In this document: positions 21,489-23,873 of the stretch, piece after piece | Layout of the letters: each line of letters starts with the position of its first letter | How positions within the stretch are numbered: the stretch's first letter is position 1 | Assembly: GCF_000485595.1 (NCBI RefSeq) | Contig: NW_014577484.1 | Span: forward strand, 186,368-210,240 | Direction of reading: 5' to 3' | DNA length: 23,873 bases | Source: Priapulus caudatus | Taxonomy: Eukaryota; Priapulida; Priapulimorpha; Priapulimorphida; Priapulidae | The notes under the pieces: generated by a model | Seen by the model: the letters and a program-made list of their open reading frames with translations, nothing else | Databases searched by the model: none | Told to the model about the DNA's origin: nothing | Position numbers and translations under genes: made by a program

Positions 21489-21785
21489 CAGCCTGTTCTG
21501 CTAGCATCTATGACAAATACGACATACGCATTTACGCTCTCCTATGACACTATTTGTCATAAGAAGATTCTTCCTATAACAAATATTGTTGTATGCGCAT
21601 CATAGGGGTTTAAGAGCGCTATTATGAATGCAAGCAGTGAATTTCAGCTGTAAAGCGGAACGAAGCTGACTCGCCAATATTTGTCATAGGAAGAAACTTC
21701 CTATGACAAATAGTGTCATAGGAGAGCGTATATGCGTATGTCGTATTTCTCATAGATGACATTAGTTGACAAGCAGAACATGTTG
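21489..21785 (+). mobile_element. Palindromic hAT-like MITE, copy 2
   Basis: Same family and orientation as copy 1, about 297 bp, starting CAGCCTGTTCTGCTAGC. The flanks TAGATTCA (21481-21488) and TGATTCA (21786-21792) look like an 8-bp target duplication with one lost base. The right terminal repeat carries a 12-base insertion near 21758-21770. The unique flanks differ from copy 1, so this is an independent insertion. Confidence 0.8.
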
Positions 21786-21872
21786 TGATTCAACACCGCG
21801 GCGAAACTGCAGGGGTGAGTCGCTGCTACGGATTCCTCTAACGCGTTATCGGTACAAAACCTGGGACAAATT

Positions 21873-22046
21873 TCCTTCTTCTTCTTCTTCTTACGGTGGG
21901 TGGGGGAATCAACATTTGGCAGTCCTTCCTCCTCCTCCTCTTCTTCTTACGTGGGATGGGGAGGGGCGGGGAATTGATATTTGTCAGTTCTTCCTCCTTT
22001 TCGTCTTACGGGTGGTTGGGGGGGGGAATCAACATTTGGTAGTTCG
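21873..22046. repeat. Pyrimidine/G-run minisatellite, about 57-bp unit
   Basis: Three copies of (CTT)n-TTACG-G-rich-GGGGAAT(C/T)-ATTTG. The TTAC anchors are at 21891, 21947 and 22006. Within each unit a C/T-only run is followed by G runs of four to nine. Confidence 0.8.
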
Positions 22047-22169
22047 GGGAGAGCTTACCTCTCGAGTGAATTTGAAATTGATGTTGGCAGATTATATCGT
22101 CTACGCGAAGGTAGATTAGGATCAGAGCGTCTCGACTCGGAGTATATTCCAATCTCTCTGTATGCATGC

Positions 22170-22170
<1 letters not shown>

Positions 22171-22225
<55 letters not shown>

Positions 22226-22436
22226 GCGTGGGGTGTCTATGATTGTATATATGACGTTTCTGCAGGCTAAAGTAAGAGCGCGGTCACGCGCGTGTTTGCG
22301 TTATGCGTGCGTCCGTGCGTGTGCGTGCGTGTGCGTGGTGTGTGTGCGTGCGTGTGTTATCCGTGTGTCTATGCATGCCTGCGTGCGTGTGCATCTGCGT
22401 GTGCGTGCATGAGTGTGCGCGTGTGTGCGTGCTCGC
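22171..22436. repeat. (TA)n and GT/GCGT microsatellites
   Basis: (TA)n 22172-22225 with one interruption, then degenerate GTGCGT repeat 22290-22436. Confidence 0.95.
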
Positions 22437-22731
22437 GCGAAGCGAAAGAGCATCGCGAACAAAACGACTTCCATTCACGCTCCGATAAATATGCTGACAC
22501 ACTACACTACGTAGTTCTAAACGAACAGCCGTCGTTGCAAACGCACCGTTATCAAATCCCGTCCAATTATCGTCGTTATACCGTCGCATTTCTTCGCTCA
22601 CGATCAGGCGGCGAAAGGCCCCGTTACGCGGCTTACCGGAGCGGCCATTAGGAATCTTACGGGGTGGACAGACTGAGCGCTGATCCCTTTTTAATTGGGT
22701 AGGCAGATGCATGCGAGGATGAAGTGCTTAC
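22437..22731. other. Unique stretch 3' of the CUB2a exon
   Basis: The minus strand is open from 22712 into the GT repeat at 22284. The non-repetitive part includes MRRYNDDNWTGFDNGAF. I do not recognise it and find no support for translation; it is presumably intron. Confidence 0.35.
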
Positions 22732-22874
22732 GTTGTAGCCCGACTGCACGCGTATGTCCCAGGCGCAGTCGAGAGGTAGCGAGCTGTTCTTCTTAGCGTG
22801 GTCCAAGAACTTGGCGCCGATCATCGACGAATTGATGAAGCCCTCCATCTTTCCACTTATCACAGTCAGACAGT
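22732..22874 (-). CDS. Neto: Exon: first half of CUB2 of a Neto-like protein
   Basis: A 143-nt internal exon, acceptor GTTGCAG before 22874 and donor GTAAGC starting at 22731. It opens in phase 1 (its first two bases AC complete a codon) and closes in phase 0 after GGC TAC AAC. It encodes about 48 residues: the first CUB cysteine (CLTVISGKMEG), two N-glycosylation sequons (NSS twice), and the second cysteine in DCAWDIRVQSGYN, the usual C-x-W-x-I strand of CUB domains. Joined directly to the exon at 7792-8032 (also phase 0) it gives a continuous, gap-free CUB domain with NETO CUB2 spacing. The nearest downstream exon in the DNA (14948-15116) would instead skip the central strands. About 120 bases upstream begins arm B' of an inverted duplication. 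Exon status is very likely; the gene name is an inference. Confidence 0.8.
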
Positions 22875-22889
22875 CTGCAACGTACATGT

Positions 22890-22910
22890 GTGTGTGCGTG
22901 AGTGAGTGAG

Positions 22911-22955
<45 letters not shown>

Positions 22956-22997
22956 AGAGAGAGGAGGAGAGAGAGAAGAGAAGAAGAAGAGAGAGAG
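22890..22997. repeat. (GA)n microsatellite
   Basis: GTGA then (GA)n with AAGA variants, lying between the CUB2a exon and the truncated MITE terminus of arm B'. Confidence 0.95.
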
Positions 22998-23289
22998 AAC
23001 CTGTTCTGCTTGCATCTATGACAAATACGACATACGCATATACGCTCTCCTACTATGACACTATTTTTCATAGAAGATTCTTCTTTATCATATATTGGCG
23101 AGTCACTTCGTTCCGCTTTAAGGCTGAAATTCACTGCTTGGGTTCATAATAGCGCTCATACAACTCCTATGATGCGCACAACACCATACAACAAATATTT
23201 GTCATAAGAAGAATCTTCGCATGACAAGTATGTCAAGGAGAGCGTATATGCGTAGTCGTATTTGTCATAGATGCTAGCAGAACAGGCTG
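22998..23289 (-). mobile_element. Palindromic hAT-like MITE, copy 3 (within arm B')
   Basis: Same element in reverse orientation. The right side keeps the copy-1 flank GAACAACGCAG (23290 on). The left terminus has lost its first base and target site and abuts (GA)n. It was duplicated together with flank, not transposed independently. Confidence 0.8.
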
Positions 23290-23602
23290 GAACAACGCAG
23301 CGCCGGGTGATTCATAACGAGATTTTTCTCGCAATTGCAGGAATTCAATCGTAGAACGTTTTATCGTAACATTGAATCGTTTAAAATCGTGGCGCGCACG
23401 GAGATCGCGATGTTTATTTTTGCAAGAAGGAAAATCATTACATCTCGTATAATGCGTTTCGTAAATTTTAATTCAGGAATGTTAATGAATTGCGGCCTCG
23501 CCTGCGAAATTGCTCACGCTGAGCGCGAATCACGGCTCGATTAAATTAACTTCGCTAACGGCGTGCTGTTGGCGGGTAAAACGGTGTAATATATCCATCG
23601 CG

Positions 23603-23640
<38 letters not shown>
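22998..23640 (-). repeat. Inverted duplication arm B'
   Basis: Reverse complement of 14302-14934. On the side facing the CUB2a exon the similarity stops inside the terminal bases of the MITE (AACCTG, where copy 1 has CAACCTG) and is replaced by (GA)n. On the other side it runs through the unique flank into a (CT)n tract. Because it carries the flank of MITE copy 1, it derives from that locus rather than from an independent insertion. Confidence 0.9.
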
Positions 23641-23647
<7 letters not shown>

Positions 23648-23736
23648 TCTCTCTCTCTCTCTTTATCTCTCCTCTCTCTCTGCTCTCTCATCGTCTCTCT
23701 CTTTCTCACTCTCTCTCTCTCGCTCCTGTCTCTCTC

Positions 23737-23784
<48 letters not shown>

Positions 23785-23860
23785 CGCGCGCGCGCCGCGT
23801 CGCGCGCTCTCGCCTGTCTATCGCTCCTCGCTCTCGCCATCTCTCCCTCCTCCCTAATCT
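23607..23860. repeat. (CT)n tract at the window end
   Basis: Imperfect (CT)n with a pure block at about 23738-23780, then GCGC-rich and CTCGC DNA. It starts inside arm B' but is far longer than the (GA)n of arm B. Confidence 0.95.
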
Positions 23861-23873
23861 ATCGGCTATCCAT

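Larger units (their letters stand above)
7792..22874 (-). other. Neto: Neto-like CUB-domain gene locus, internal part, exon order scrambled
   Basis: All four recognisable exons lie on the minus strand and belong to two CUB domains of one NETO-type receptor. NETO proteins are single-pass membrane proteins with two extracellular CUB domains, an LDLa module and a cytoplasmic tail. They act as auxiliary subunits of kainate-type or neuromuscular ionotropic glutamate receptors. The exon phases chain as CUB1a, (missing exon), 14948-15116 (0 to 1), 22732-22874 (1 to 0), 7792-8032 (0 to 1). The order on the DNA is different. Exons for the N-terminus, LDLa, transmembrane segment and tail were not found here and may lie outside the window. 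The family call rests on cysteine spacing and local motif similarity judged by eye; another two-CUB protein such as a SOL-1-like one is possible. Confidence 0.6.

Noticed and set aside
22060-22100. Minus-strand GAG followed by GTAAGC as donor for the missing CUB1 exon
   Set aside because: An in-frame stop lies 11 codons upstream and no acceptor lies between.
22284-22712. 142-residue minus frame just downstream of the CUB2a exon
   Set aside because: Ends in the GT repeat, resembles no family, and lies after a good splice donor; kept only as an unrecognised open stretch.
1-23873. tRNA or rRNA genes
   Set aside because: No T-loop GGTTCGAATC-type box with a matching cloverleaf and no rRNA-like sequence seen by eye; a covariance-model search was not possible.

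Overview
The window looks like intronic and exonic DNA from an invertebrate nuclear genome, most likely an insect. The only recognisable protein-coding sequence is four intron-separated exons on the minus strand. CpG is abundant, unlike a vertebrate genome. The rest is introns packed with microsatellites, minisatellites and small inverted-repeat transposons. I see no bacterial operons, rRNA, tRNA or CRISPR array. The species cannot be fixed from sequence alone.

The four exons (22732-22874, 14948-15116, about 13959-14131, 7792-8032) encode halves of two CUB domains. They match best the two extracellular CUB domains of the NETO family (neuropilin and tolloid-like; auxiliary subunits of ionotropic glutamate receptors, Drosophila Neto). 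Read along the minus strand, their order is CUB2 first half, CUB1 second half, CUB1 first half, CUB2 second half. The expected order is CUB1a, CUB1b, CUB2a, CUB2b. Splice phases fit the expected order and break in the order found, and one middle exon of CUB1 was not found. The signal peptide, LDLa, transmembrane and cytoplasmic parts are not visible and probably lie outside the window.

Two long inverted duplications coincide with the scrambling. Arm A (about 4080-5200) is the reverse complement of A' (about 17832-18900), and arm B (about 14302-14934) is the reverse complement of B' (about 22998-23640). The copies differ mostly by single-base indels, as in uncorrected long reads. B and B' share a palindromic hAT-like MITE, and a third MITE copy lies at 21489-21785. 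Flipping B' about this MITE would put CUB2a next to CUB1b in the correct order, so a local misassembly is the simplest reading. A real rearrangement, for example by alternative hAT transposition, is the more exciting alternative.

Layout: 1-2210 GT, GA and CT tracts; 2211-3000 unique; 3000-3455 CA; 3456-5200 dispersed repeat and arm A; 5150-5790 CA/GA; 6331-6680 GCAC; 7161-7780 CT/CATA/CA; 7792-8032 exon; 8300-9485 GT and two minisatellites; 10129-10248 a possible plus-strand transmembrane micropeptide; 10485-11560 GGAT/GTAT, dispersed repeat, 50-bp minisatellite; 11848-13560 hairpins, a direct repeat and a CT tract; 13954-15330 two exons, arm B and AT palindromes; 16791-18960 CT/CTGT, CAG duplication, arm A'; 19105-21235 GT/CA tracts; 21489-22436 MITE, polypyrimidine minisatellite, TA and GT; 22732-23873 exon, arm B' and CT.
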